Source of the DNA: JAHRVQ01 sp029941905
Lineage (GTDB): Bacteria; Pseudomonadota; Gammaproteobacteria; Pseudomonadales; Azotimanducaceae
Assembly (NCBI GenBank): GCA_029941905.1
Contig: JAPYTQ010000007.1
Location: 96,529-160,528, forward strand
DNA: 64,000 bases
Direction of reading: 5' to 3'
Positions within the stretch are counted from its first letter, which is position 1; every line of letters starts with the position of its first letter. Position numbers and translations under genes: made by a program. The notes under the pieces are model-generated. The model was not told the DNA's origin. It did no database searches and saw only the letters and a program-made list of their open reading frames with translations. Below, in pieces: positions 34,937-43,873 of the stretch.

Positions 34937-36121
34937 ATGAATGAAGTCGTTATCGTCGATGCCGTGCGTTCCCCGGTAGGGAAAAAAATGGGCCGTTTGA
35001 GCGGTGCACACCCCACTGATGTGTTGGGGCATGTAATTAAACAGTTGCTTGATCGACAGAAACTGGATTCAGCGACTGTCGATCAGGTTGTTGGTGGCTG
35101 TATCAACAAAGTTGCCGCACAGGGGATGAACGTGACGCGAACAGCCTGGCTGGCGCATGGCGGTAGCCAGGATACACCTTGTATCACTATAGATTCGCAG
35201 TGTGGTTCCTCACAACACGCAACGACACTAGCTCACAGCTTGATCGCCGCAGGCCAGGCGGACGTCGTCGTCGCCTGTGGTGTTGAAAACATGAGTCGAC
35301 TACCCATCGGCTCCGACGCGGTAGGTAAAGAGCCGACCATGGGGAAACCCATCGCCAGAAGCTATTTTGAACACTACGAATTTGCCAGCCAGTTCGAGGG
35401 AGCCGAACGCATTGCAGAAAAGTACGGAATCAGTCGCACAGACACCGATGCCTTTGGTCTACAGTCTCAACAGCGCGCGGCTGCCGCAATTGCAGCAGGA
35501 AGATTTAAGTCACAAATTGTTGAGATAGATGCACCGGTCGTCGATCAGAATTTCGAGCGGAGTGGGGAAACAGTTCGGGTAGCCCTCGATGAAGTACCCC
35601 GTGAGTCAAGCCTTGAAGCGTTAGCAGGTTTGCGTCCCGTCGCACATGAAGACGGCATCCATACCGCAGGAACATCCTCTCAAATTGCCGATGGGGGTGC
35701 AGCGGTATTGATGATGAGTGCAGAGAAAGCGGCGGAGCTTGGCTTAAAGCCACTGGCACGAATCAAAGCTTCTGCTCTGGTTGGCTGCGATCCTGTACTG
35801 ATGCTCGAAGGGCCTATTCCCGCAACAGAAAAGTTGCTGGCAGAGACGAGGCTGAGCATTGACGATATTGACGTATTCGAAGTAAATGAAGCATTCGCCG
35901 CAGTCGTACTGGCATGGGCCAAAACCGTCGGTGCTGACATGGCGAAAGTAAACCCCAATGGCGGCGCCATTTCCCTGGGACATCCCCTGGGTGCAACCGG
36001 CTGTTTTCTGATCACAAAAGCCGTACACGAATTGCAACGCACCGGTGGCCAATACGGATTGATCTCCATGTGCTGTGGTGGCGGTCTGGGAACCGGGACG
36101 CTGATCGAAAACCTGGCCTGA
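34937..36121 (+). CDS. thiolase (acetyl-CoA acyltransferase)
   Basis: The 394-residue enzyme has thiolase residues: Cys89 in IDSQCGSSQHA (acyl-enzyme nucleophile), NEAFAAVVLAWA, the GGAISLGHPLGATG His and the C-terminal CCGGGLGTG Cys379. RSPVGKKMGRLSG is the standard N-terminus. It cleaves 3-oxoacyl-CoA or condenses acetyl-CoA. AGGAG lies 9 nt before ATG. It follows the PPOX-EthD pair after 100 nt on the same strand and could finish the beta-oxidation of their product. Confidence 0.92.
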   Translation: MNEVVIVDAVRSPVGKKMGRLSGAHPTDVLGHVIKQLLDRQKLDSATVDQVVGGCINKVAAQGMNVTRTAWLAHGGSQDTPCITIDSQCGSSQHATTLAHSLIAAGQADVVVACGVENMSRLPIGSDAVGKEPTMGKPIARSYFEHYEFASQFEGAERIAEKYGISRTDTDAFGLQSQQRAAAAIAAGRFKSQIVEIDAPVVDQNFERSGETVRVALDEVPRESSLEALAGLRPVAHEDGIHTAGTSSQIADGGAAVLMMSAEKAAELGLKPLARIKASALVGCDPVLMLEGPIPATEKLLAETRLSIDDIDVFEVNEAFAAVVLAWAKTVGADMAKVNPNGGAISLGHPLGATGCFLITKAVHELQRTGGQYGLISMCCGGGLGTGTLIENLA

Positions 36122-36132
36122 AATTCGCTGCC

Positions 36133-36900
36133 CTACTTACGAACAGGCGCTAACGGTGGCTCTGTGTCGGTTGGGTATCCGGCAAAATGGCGAAAGATGG
36201 CAACTGCACGATTGATCAACGATTCGTCAGGCAGAAATGCCAGGGCCAGACCACCCCCAACCAACCGCGAGACATTATAAAAACGCCAGGTTGATTCATC
36301 CTCACGTTCCAAAAGGTAATAAAACTCGTAGTCGCCTGGGTCTATGACACGTGTCAACATCCAACGAACGGGCTCGGTGTTCGCCATTGTGATGACGAGT
36401 CTCTCCGGGGTTCGCTCCAGTACCTGCATCTCCATCACCAGCGCCGAAGGCAGGTATGCCTCTTTCTGCCACAGATAAACTTCCGAGCCGGTGGTTAACT
36501 CACCGATGCTGAAATCATCACGCCGAGTCTCAGTACCAGGTTCAACAGCATAGGCGGCTTTGAATAGTGGTTTCCAGGCCTGGCGAGTCACTGACCAGTA
36601 GCGGATATCAGTCAAACTTGATGCGGCAGCAAAACGGGATAGCAGCGTCGTAGCGTCACCGCTGTGGTAAAAACGTCCTCCAGTCGATACCAGAAATCGT
36701 GCTGGCTTTTTCACCCAGGGAATACAGTCAGGCGGCTGCCATTGTTTACTCTCTTTATCTTGTATGAGGTTAACCCATGGATTTGCACCCGAGAGGGCAA
36801 ATCCAGGGAAGGCGTCACCCACGCAGGAAGGCCGGTCAGACTCGCCGAAGGTACTTGCGCAACACAACAAGGAAACAAGAAACACACAACAACGAACCAT
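36133..36900 (-). CDS. secreted protein of unknown function
   Basis: A signal peptide (MVRCCVFLVSLLCCASTFG, cleavage near Gly/Glu) precedes a 235-residue domain. Features include FLVSTGGRFYHSGDATTLLSRFAAASSLTDIRYW, EVYLWQKEAYLPSALVMEMQVLERTPERLVITM and RFYNVSRLVGG. I cannot name the family; a DUF6675-like assignment is only a guess. It is alone on the minus strand, 11 nt from the thiolase stop. The 3' end is intact (APVRK). The MITE-like element lies upstream of its start. Confidence 0.68.
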   Translation of the reverse strand: MVRCCVFLVSLLCCASTFGESDRPSCVGDAFPGFALSGANPWVNLIQDKESKQWQPPDCIPWVKKPARFLVSTGGRFYHSGDATTLLSRFAAASSLTDIRYWSVTRQAWKPLFKAAYAVEPGTETRRDDFSIGELTTGSEVYLWQKEAYLPSALVMEMQVLERTPERLVITMANTEPVRWMLTRVIDPGDYEFYYLLEREDESTWRFYNVSRLVGGGLALAFLPDESLINRAVAIFRHFAGYPTDTEPPLAPVRK

Positions 36901-36949
36901 TACATCCACGCCCTTTCATACACAAGGTTTTGCGTGTCATTCATCTGAT

Positions 36950-37116
36950 ACTAGGACGCTGACCGAGAATAGAAACCGTAGCGAGGGGAAGCTGATTTGA
37001 GTCAGATTTTTTCATAATTTGAGGAGAATATAGAGCATATTTGACTAAAATTAGGGGGAATCTGGCCAAATCAGCTTTTCCGCAATAGGTTCTCTATTCT
37101 CGGTCAGCCTCCTAGT
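36950..37116. mobile_element. MITE-like element with 23-bp terminal inverted repeats (copy 1)
   Basis: About 167 bp without a gene, bounded by ACTAGGAcGCTGACCGAGAATAG and its near-exact reverse complement (one mismatch). The inner part is AT-rich with further partly self-complementary arms (TCAGCTT/AAGCTGA). It matches the reverse complement of 63833-64000, so it is a dispersed repeat. The right end overlaps the stop of the gene at 37112. No transposase is present; it would need one in trans. Confidence 0.7.
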
Positions 37117-37645
37117 CTTCACGGTCGACAACTTCGAACAGCCAGAAGTCTCCTGCGGAGAGTGAATCATTCAGCTGCTCAGCTGTAAAAGTTGGATTTG
37201 CACCATCTCCATATTTCTTGATGTTAATCGTCATGAGGTCAAGTAGCTGGGGATGTTCCATCATTCGCACCATGCGCTGTTCATACAATTTTTCGTCGAT
37301 TCGCAGCACTACTCTGTCATCAGCAACCAGATGATGAGGCCATTGTTTCCATATCTTGCCGTATCCGGTATTCATATAGCCACTGATCACGTACAAGCGC
37401 TTGTCTAACACCACCAACCAGACAATGCGCGACGAATCAGGCTCCATGGTTTGGAACTCTATTTCCATTCGACCCGTCAGGAAGCTCCAGTCATCCGGCG
37501 CGGTAGCCAGTTCACCAGTTTTGAAAGGACCACCAGTAATGATCTCCATCGGGCCATCATGGAATCGCATACCAAAGAGAAAAATAGCAACACTCAATGC
37601 CAGAATACCTACAATAATCCCAACCCACTTCAAAAATCCCAGCAT
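37112..37645 (-). CDS. membrane-anchored protein of unknown function (paralogue of 3786-4334)
   Basis: A hydrophobic anchor (LKWVGIIVGILALSVAIFLFG, residues 5-25) is followed by blocks shared with the 3.8 kb protein: DGPMEIITGG, TGELATAPDDWSF, SRIVWLVV, YVISGYMNTGYGKIWKQW and a terminal FWLFEVVDRED. The ATG at 37645 follows GGAGG by 8 nt. The C-terminus ends at the MITE-like element, whose terminal repeat supplies the TAG stop, so the last residues may be shortened relative to the ancestor. Function unknown. Confidence 0.7.
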   Translation of the reverse strand: MLGFLKWVGIIVGILALSVAIFLFGMRFHDGPMEIITGGPFKTGELATAPDDWSFLTGRMEIEFQTMEPDSSRIVWLVVLDKRLYVISGYMNTGYGKIWKQWPHHLVADDRVVLRIDEKLYEQRMVRMMEHPQLLDLMTINIKKYGDGANPTFTAEQLNDSLSAGDFWLFEVVDRED

Positions 37646-37885
37646 GTTAGTTGCCTCCAATCTGTTTCTTTGAAGCATAACGCCTTTTATACCGTCCCTG
37701 CATCTGCTTAATTCAGCCGGGGAGAAAAGGTACTGGGCGTTGATCGCTACGAGTTCTGCGTCCTGGACCGATGAAACTGCCCAACTCGTGGAGTGTGCGG
37801 CAGGTCCAAATGCGTTGGGTTGTCTGGTAGTAGTCAGAGCATGGTTGGCTTAGAATGATTACACATCCTCGACGCAAAACAATCC

Positions 37886-38540
37886 ATGTTCAAGTTCAAA
37901 CATATCACTCTGTTACTAGCTGTTCTCCTGACCTTTCAGGTTTACGCCGACATCCCACGTACCGCATCGGGCAAACCGGATCTTAGTGGTATATACGATA
38001 CAGGTACCCTGACCCCAACCCAGAGACCCGAATGGCTGGGCGAGACCGAGTATCTTTACCCGTTTGTCGCCAGCGTTGTTAACTGGGCACTCAACGTCGG
38101 CTTTGAATGGGCGATAGGAAGCGATAGTGATCCTGCATGAGATGGTGCACGATGCTCGAATCATTCGAATCGACTCCGAGCATGCGCCGTTGACAAACGG
38201 GCAATGGCTGGGGGATTCGGTCGGTCACTGGGAAGGAGATGTGCTGATTGTTGAAGCCAGGCACTTCAAGAAGACCAACGGTCTGCCGGGTGCCGATGAG
38301 AACCTGCACGTGACTGAGCGATTTCGCATGCGGGAGGACGGTAGCCTGAACTACGACTTTACCGTGGTAGATGAAACTGTGTGGACAGCACCCTGGAGTG
38401 GTCGCTACGTATGGCAGTCTAAACCCGACAGCCAGGTTTATGAATACGCCTGCCATGAGGGCAACTACGCGATGGGCAACATCCTGCGAGGTGCTCGCTT
38501 GTTGGAGAAGGAATGGCTCGAGCAGCAAGCGGCCAACTAA
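37886..38540 (+). pseudogene. secreted-protein gene with internal deletion and frame change
   Basis: An N-terminal signal peptide (FKFKHITLLLAVLLTFQVYA) and PDLSGIYDTGTLTP are in one frame, up to 38140. A second frame from about 38127 gives the C-terminal half: ILHEMVHDARIIRI, NGQWLGDSVGHWEGDVLIVEA, NYDFTVVDETVWTAPW and YEYACHEGNYAM. Intact relatives, as I recall, have 150-200 residues between these parts. A deletion plus frame shift has therefore removed the middle. No expressed product is likely. Confidence 0.72.
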
Positions 38541-38548
38541 TATGTTTA

Positions 38549-38560
38549 GGGTCAGAGTAA
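38549..38560 (+). repeat. GGGTCAGAGTAA motif copy
   Basis: Second full copy of the 12-bp motif that forms one arm of the palindrome at 22217-22243; a one-base-shorter copy is at 10671-10681. All are intergenic. Confidence 0.5.
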
Positions 38561-38718
38561 AAACTACCGCCATCTTAATCTGAAACATTTGGCTAAATTC
38601 TAATCTGGTCACCACTGTCGAGGTTTCTTGCTGGGTGTACAGCGACAAACTCCTGCTCCTTCCTTAACAATGTCGGGCAAGCTCTGATATGTCGATGTAA
38701 TTCGTCAGAACTTTCCCG

Positions 38719-40473
38719 CTATTCCCTGATGTTTTGGGGCCCGATATTCCCGAATATTTCGCGCATCACTCCTGGATCCAATTTAGGTTCACGTTCAAAC
38801 GTCAATAATCCATTTATCTCCTGCTGAATGTCGGTAAGCTGCGTCCAGACAAAACCGGTCAAGGCACCAGCGCCGTGGACGTCTTCCGCGATTTTACGAA
38901 TGTCATTTTCCAACGCTGCTTTGGATTCCGGCATTTCCCCATAGGCAAAAGCCTCCCGAGCGCCATCATACCCTTCAGGCACAAACCCGACTCCACCGCA
39001 TTCTGTCAGTAACACTGGCAGCCCCGTGACATCTGCACCCGCCAAAGCCCCCACCCGGCCATTGGGAAACAATTCTGCATCCGGGTTGTCCAAAACAACG
39101 GCCAATCGTTCGGCAATGGATTCCCCCATTCCTTCATATAAATGTAAGGTCCATAAATCACCCGAGGAATACTCCCAGCCGTCATTCCCAACGACCAGGC
39201 GCGAGCTGTCCAGAGCTTTAGTCAGCCCCACAATGCCGTCAACAAAAGCCCGCTGCTGTGGCCGTTCTGTTTGATGCCATACTCCCCAGCTCTCATTGAA
39301 AGGAACCCACGCCATGACGCAAGGGTGTGCCCGGTCCCGTTTGATCAACCGCATCCATTCACTGGTTAGGTCGGTGACCAGGTCGGTCGAAAAAATCCGA
39401 CCTGAAGGCATTTCAGACCAGACCAACAAACCAAGTTTGTCCGCCCAATAGAGGTACCGCGGGTCTTCAGCCTTTTGATGCTTACGGGCACAATTGAAAC
39501 CGAGCGCCTTGGTCAGAGCCACATCTTTACGCAATGCGTCATCACTGGCGGCGGTATACCAACCTTCCGGGAAATAACCCTGATCCAGAATACCGCGAAT
39601 ATAAAGTGGTGAGCCATTTAACAGGAGTTGCCCGTCCCGGCTTTCTATTTCGCGCAGGCCAACATAGCTGTCTGCCTTATCGATGAGATCGCCGTCCGAA
39701 TTATTTAGTTTCAATGCAACATCATAAAGACAGGGATTGTCCGGTGACCATAGAACCGGGTCTTCCACGTAAAACTGACACTTGATTTCAGACCGATGGT
39801 TAGTCTCCACCTCAACGCCACCCAATATGCGCTCGCCGTCATTAACGGTGATCCCAAGTGTGCCATCCAATACACCGCTCAGCCCCACCGTATAGGACAC
39901 CAGATTGCCTTCACACACATAATGGCATGCCAAATCCTGAATGGAGACCTGTGCGACAGGTTCCAGCCAGACGCTCTGCCATATGCCAATGATCGGGTCA
40001 TAATCAATGGGCCAACGCGTGGTGCCTTCCTGCTTGCCACGCGGTTGTGACCAGGAAGCCCCATCTTGGACCCGGATCATGAGCATGTTTTTTGATCCAT
40101 CGTTTTGAAGGGCGGGAGACATATCTACAGAAATCGGCGCATATCCCCCGCGATTTTGTCCAACCTCGTGCCCATTGATGTAAATTCGGCTTTGAAAATC
40201 GCAGGCGCCAATGTGCAACAAAATGCGTAGACCCCGCCAGGCTTCCGGGATTTCAAGCACTTTTTGATACCAAACCACATCGGGGGGCGCGTCGCTGACC
40301 AGACCCGATAGATCTGAATTTATGGCAAACGGGACAATGATTTTCTGGTCAAAGATGGGTGTCTCACCAAGTGCGACATCTCCAGCCGTAAAATCCCACT
40401 CACCATTCAGGCTTAACCATTCCTCCCGTCGCAAGATGGGGCGGGGGTATTCAGGACGCAAGTTGTAATTCAT
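38719..40473 (-). CDS. glycoside hydrolase family 2 (beta-galactosidase/glucuronidase-type)
   Basis: The 584-residue enzyme has a jelly-roll N-domain (LNGEWDFTAGDV, LLHIGACDFQSRIYINGHEVGQNRGGYAPISVD), an Ig-like middle, and a barrel with acid/base Glu394 in FNESWG and nucleophile Glu491 in LLTECGG. Size and QPRGKQEGTTRWPIDYDPIIG match compact GH2 enzymes. No signal peptide is seen, so it is cytoplasmic. The start at 40473 follows AGGGAA; an upstream in-frame ATG would add 16 poorly structured residues. No sugar genes neighbour it; the GPH transporter is 30 kb away. Confidence 0.9.
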   Translation of the reverse strand: MNYNLRPEYPRPILRREEWLSLNGEWDFTAGDVALGETPIFDQKIIVPFAINSDLSGLVSDAPPDVVWYQKVLEIPEAWRGLRILLHIGACDFQSRIYINGHEVGQNRGGYAPISVDMSPALQNDGSKNMLMIRVQDGASWSQPRGKQEGTTRWPIDYDPIIGIWQSVWLEPVAQVSIQDLACHYVCEGNLVSYTVGLSGVLDGTLGITVNDGERILGGVEVETNHRSEIKCQFYVEDPVLWSPDNPCLYDVALKLNNSDGDLIDKADSYVGLREIESRDGQLLLNGSPLYIRGILDQGYFPEGWYTAASDDALRKDVALTKALGFNCARKHQKAEDPRYLYWADKLGLLVWSEMPSGRIFSTDLVTDLTSEWMRLIKRDRAHPCVMAWVPFNESWGVWHQTERPQQRAFVDGIVGLTKALDSSRLVVGNDGWEYSSGDLWTLHLYEGMGESIAERLAVVLDNPDAELFPNGRVGALAGADVTGLPVLLTECGGVGFVPEGYDGAREAFAYGEMPESKAALENDIRKIAEDVHGAGALTGFVWTQLTDIQQEINGLLTFEREPKLDPGVMREIFGNIGPQNIRE

Positions 40474-40628
40474 GAAGTTCCCTGGCTCGAAGTGGAAGCA
40501 AAATGGCGAGCACCGTTCCAAACTTCACGGGTGGTGCTCCATCCTATATAAAATTCAGCTGGCTCGCACGCGCAACCGTTGCCACTTTCATCAAAACAGC
40601 GCTTTCCTCTTTTCCCTTTCCCTTTTTC

Positions 40629-42311
40629 TCAGATGTCTAAGAGTAAGTTATCAACATAATCCTGAATAATTTCCAGATCTCCCAGACCGCTAATAAAACG
40701 TATTGATCGATCCAATCGAATCGGCTGTGGGTTCATGCTGATAATTTTTGGGAGGACGGGAAATGGGTCAATCAGGTAATCCATCGCATGAACTGCCGTA
40801 TGATCCAGCACCAGGCTAAGCAGGTCAATGTCACGCTTCAGCTCTTCAAATTTACCTGCTGTAACCTTCTCGACCAGTGAGTCGCCAGGCAGGATGTGGT
40901 CCAATTGGGCGGCAATCCATGGAACACGTTTCAACCTGCTGGTTGTCCTTTTGCTGGATAAAAACGACCTCAGTGCAGCGGCGCAATTTTCAGGTACCTG
41001 ATTGAGCAGTTTGTAACCTATTTGAAATGGCAACAGGGCTCCTGGTTCTGCCGACAGAAATGAATAATACAATTCCTCCGGATCAGCATTTTGATGATGC
41101 ACGAGATAGTCCAGCCCGAGGTTACAAGTTGACCTGACAGCCCTGACTGCATTGGTTTCAGTAAACTGTGCACCATGAACGCCAGTACCTGCTATCAATA
41201 TATTGGACAGATAGAGAATTTCATCCCGACGCTTCTCGAACAATTCCTCCGAATCCCGCTGCAGGCTGTGCATCGCCTGATCCAGCAAGTGAGTCAATGA
41301 CTGATAAGATTTTTCTTCCGCAGGCGGTAATAACTGTGGGCTCTCACGTCTCGGACCAATACCCAGCTCTACCAGAATTCCGTTGAGTTGTAACAGATCT
41401 TCCTGACTCGTTTCACTGGTTTGAACCTGCACGCCTGGCGTTTGGCTGTGAGTAAAGGCAGACTCAACACCCATCACACCTTCGCCTGGATCCGGTGTAT
41501 CAATATCACCGGTTTTGGCGTCGGGCTGGGTGTTTTGAATTCGAAAATAGCGCCGGGTAAGGTCGTCATATTGAACGTTCAACATAACTTCCTCAAATGT
41601 TCCTGTGTCTGATATCGAAAGAAACGCGAAGGCGTCAGTTGCGGAAATGTAACCTGTTTCTTCTGCTCGCTCGTCTCGTTCCTGTCCAAGATCCCTTTGC
41701 ATATCTTCCGGTAGGTGATGCTCAGCGATATCTTCCCTGAGAATGGAGCGGACAAAACTGCAACGTTCCAGTACCGTATCGAGGAATTCTGCCGCATGAA
41801 TATGTAGATGCCTAAGAGTGTCCAACAGCACAAACCAGATAAGTTCGTCCTCAATTTCATCGATACCGTTGGCCGGGATCACGTCAAATCTGCCAAAACT
41901 TTCTCCAGAAGCAGCAAGGCCGACGACTTCAGTATTGTAGGCAGTGAGGTGTTTTTCAAAACAGACCGCAACGAATTCCGCACCCAATGATACGAGTTTC
42001 TCACTGACAAACTCAGCCCCCAGATCATTCCAGATTTGCAGCCATGGAAAGAAACTATCAATCTGCAACAGATCCATCTTTCCCGGTTTGTTCTGCCACA
42101 ACTGTATATCAAGCATGCCCTTTATTTGCTCGTTGGAAGCATGCAGTACGATGGCATGACTGTTCTCTACGCCTACCCGGTTAACCAGATCGGAAATAGA
42201 ACGGGACGTCATGTTCTGAACCAGCACAGGTAAATGCGGACTCTCCATTATTTCTTTGATTTTTTTACTCGTATTTATCCCAACCATCGACCAACGTCGC
42301 TGTCTGTTCAT
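40629..42311 (-). CDS. large protein resembling DUF6178
   Basis: The protein has 560 residues, mostly helical, with an N-terminal VQNMTSRSISDLVNRVGVENSHAIVLHASNEQIKGMLDIQLW and a C-terminal LDRSIRFISGLGDLEIIQDYVDNLLLDI. This layout resembles the DUF6178 family by memory; function is unknown. A charged region about 270-310 (TPDPGEGVMGVESAFTHSQ) may be a linker. AGAGG lies 5 nt before ATG 42311. It is followed by the GH2 gene on the same strand after 150 nt and preceded by a 524-nt gap, which may hold its promoter. Confidence 0.6.
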   Translation of the reverse strand: MNRQRRWSMVGINTSKKIKEIMESPHLPVLVQNMTSRSISDLVNRVGVENSHAIVLHASNEQIKGMLDIQLWQNKPGKMDLLQIDSFFPWLQIWNDLGAEFVSEKLVSLGAEFVAVCFEKHLTAYNTEVVGLAASGESFGRFDVIPANGIDEIEDELIWFVLLDTLRHLHIHAAEFLDTVLERCSFVRSILREDIAEHHLPEDMQRDLGQERDERAEETGYISATDAFAFLSISDTGTFEEVMLNVQYDDLTRRYFRIQNTQPDAKTGDIDTPDPGEGVMGVESAFTHSQTPGVQVQTSETSQEDLLQLNGILVELGIGPRRESPQLLPPAEEKSYQSLTHLLDQAMHSLQRDSEELFEKRRDEILYLSNILIAGTGVHGAQFTETNAVRAVRSTCNLGLDYLVHHQNADPEELYYSFLSAEPGALLPFQIGYKLLNQVPENCAAALRSFLSSKRTTSRLKRVPWIAAQLDHILPGDSLVEKVTAGKFEELKRDIDLLSLVLDHTAVHAMDYLIDPFPVLPKIISMNPQPIRLDRSIRFISGLGDLEIIQDYVDNLLLDI

Positions 42312-42317
42312 TAGCAC

Positions 42318-42841
42318 CTCTTCAACAAGCTGTCAGAAAGCTGATCAGGCATCTTTGACATGTTCAAAAATGCCCAACTGTTTTATCAGGGTGCGAAAAC
42401 TATGTAGGTGTTTTAAAGATCAGAAGAAAGGAAAAACAAAAGAGAAATTAACAAATCAGAGAGTTGTTTTTTGAAGAACGTAAATCAAAAGAGTCTTGGT
42501 TTGTAGCTTTGTTCTTTATGAAGCTGTTTCTTGTAAAGCTGTATTTATAACTTTTACAGCGCAAAGTTAAAGATCGTCTGTTTCGAAAAAAGCCAACGAG
42601 AATAGAAGAATTGATCTGCATCTGACCCATAAAAACCCCAACCTGGCTGAATTGAGGCCGCACAATATACTTGGGAACACAAAAATCCAACAAGGAAAAA
42701 AACACTCGTTGACTTGATAGAGAATTGAACTCAATAAAATAGAGATGTCAAGGATTTTTTTCGATTATTTTTAGACCGCTTTCTTCTCCACTTTCTTGTA
42801 AACGATGCCACCTCACCTGCCATCTTGTAGAAGATTTCCAG
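42318..42841. other. AT-rich region without a gene
   Basis: 524 nt between the DUF6178-like gene start and the TPR lipoprotein stop. The sequence is A/T-rich with A runs, and an 85-codon minus-strand frame (42448-42705) has no protein-like composition. I see no tRNA, repeat or clear promoter. It probably contains the promoter of the gene at 42311. Confidence 0.5.
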
Positions 42842-43873
42842 TTACTCCTCACTTAACTGCCGCAGCTTTTCCAATATCCGTTTGGCTCGCTCGTTGCGAA
42901 TGGCAGCTTCAGTATTATCCGGCTCCAATGCCAGTACTTTGTTCCAGGCGGCAACCGCCTCCGTGTATTCGCCGCGGCTATAGTGATCGGCACCCAGGTC
43001 CAGATCTTCCTCGACCTGTTTACGAATATCACGATTCAGTTGCTGAATAAGCTGCTGCTCCTCTTTACTTGGGGTGCCCCGTTTTTTGAGCTGGATGGCT
43101 ATGTCGGAGGCTTCTCCAAGCTGCCGTTGATTCAGCGCCTCCTGCAAAGAAACGGACAATGCTCTTTGAGCACTTTGCGCTTTTTTGACAATCACGCGCT
43201 GTTTTTCACTGGTCAGGGCTTTGCGAGTCGCCTCGATTGAAGGATCAGGGTGCAAGTCCAGCGAAAGATCCAGGGTCTCTTCAGCCAGCGTGTACTCACC
43301 CTGCCGTACTGCACGTTTTCCAACCACGCCGAGCGCGACAGACACCTGTATCGCTTCTTCCCTGACGACCTCATGCCGGACCACCTTAAACTGCTTTTCA
43401 GAAAGGAGCGGGAACAATTTCGTCTGAACAATCAACTGCTGTTTTAGCCACTGTCCCTTTGCAATGAGTAATTCTACTTCCAATGCATCAATGGAGGCGC
43501 CTGTTTCGCGTTGCAGTTTGTCGTGCGCCGCTTGTATTCTTCTATTCTCATACAAGTTGTTCAGTGCTTGCTGATAGTGCTTCAGGGCTTGGTACCACTC
43601 ACCCTGCCGTTCGAGCTCCTTCCCCTCTCGTATCACATTTTTTCGATAGGCTGTCGCTTTTTTACCCACGCTTTTCCGCAACGTTTCCCATTCAGCGAAA
43701 TCCGGTGCGCTCTCTTCAACTCGGGGTATCATGGCCAGCGCCTCTCCAAACTGCTGCTGCTCAACGAGCCGTGCAATCTTTTCAAGATCCGGTGATCGAC
43801 TAACCTGTAGATTGGTGCAACCTGAAACCAACAGGATAAGTGGCACCATCCACTTCAATCCCGAAGCAATCAT
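42842..43873 (-). CDS. TPR-containing lipoprotein
   Basis: A signal peptide ends in LVSGC (Cys19), so it is a lipoprotein. The 343-residue body is helical and charged with many Gln and Glu, and ends in a TPR unit (GADHYSRGEYTEAVAAWNKVLALEPDNTEAAIRNERA). The start codon overlaps the cyclase stop (ATGA), so the two are translationally coupled. It is probably periplasmic and could be the partner that senses or regulates the cyclase. Substrate or ligand unknown. Confidence 0.82.
   Translation of the reverse strand: MIASGLKWMVPLILLVSGCTNLQVSRSPDLEKIARLVEQQQFGEALAMIPRVEESAPDFAEWETLRKSVGKKATAYRKNVIREGKELERQGEWYQALKHYQQALNNLYENRRIQAAHDKLQRETGASIDALEVELLIAKGQWLKQQLIVQTKLFPLLSEKQFKVVRHEVVREEAIQVSVALGVVGKRAVRQGEYTLAEETLDLSLDLHPDPSIEATRKALTSEKQRVIVKKAQSAQRALSVSLQEALNQRQLGEASDIAIQLKKRGTPSKEEQQLIQQLNRDIRKQVEEDLDLGADHYSRGEYTEAVAAWNKVLALEPDNTEAAIRNERAKRILEKLRQLSEE

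Noticed and set aside
42448..42705. 85-codon minus-strand frame in the AT-rich gap
   Set aside because: Lys/Asn/Ser-rich, no ribosome site and no recognisable fold.
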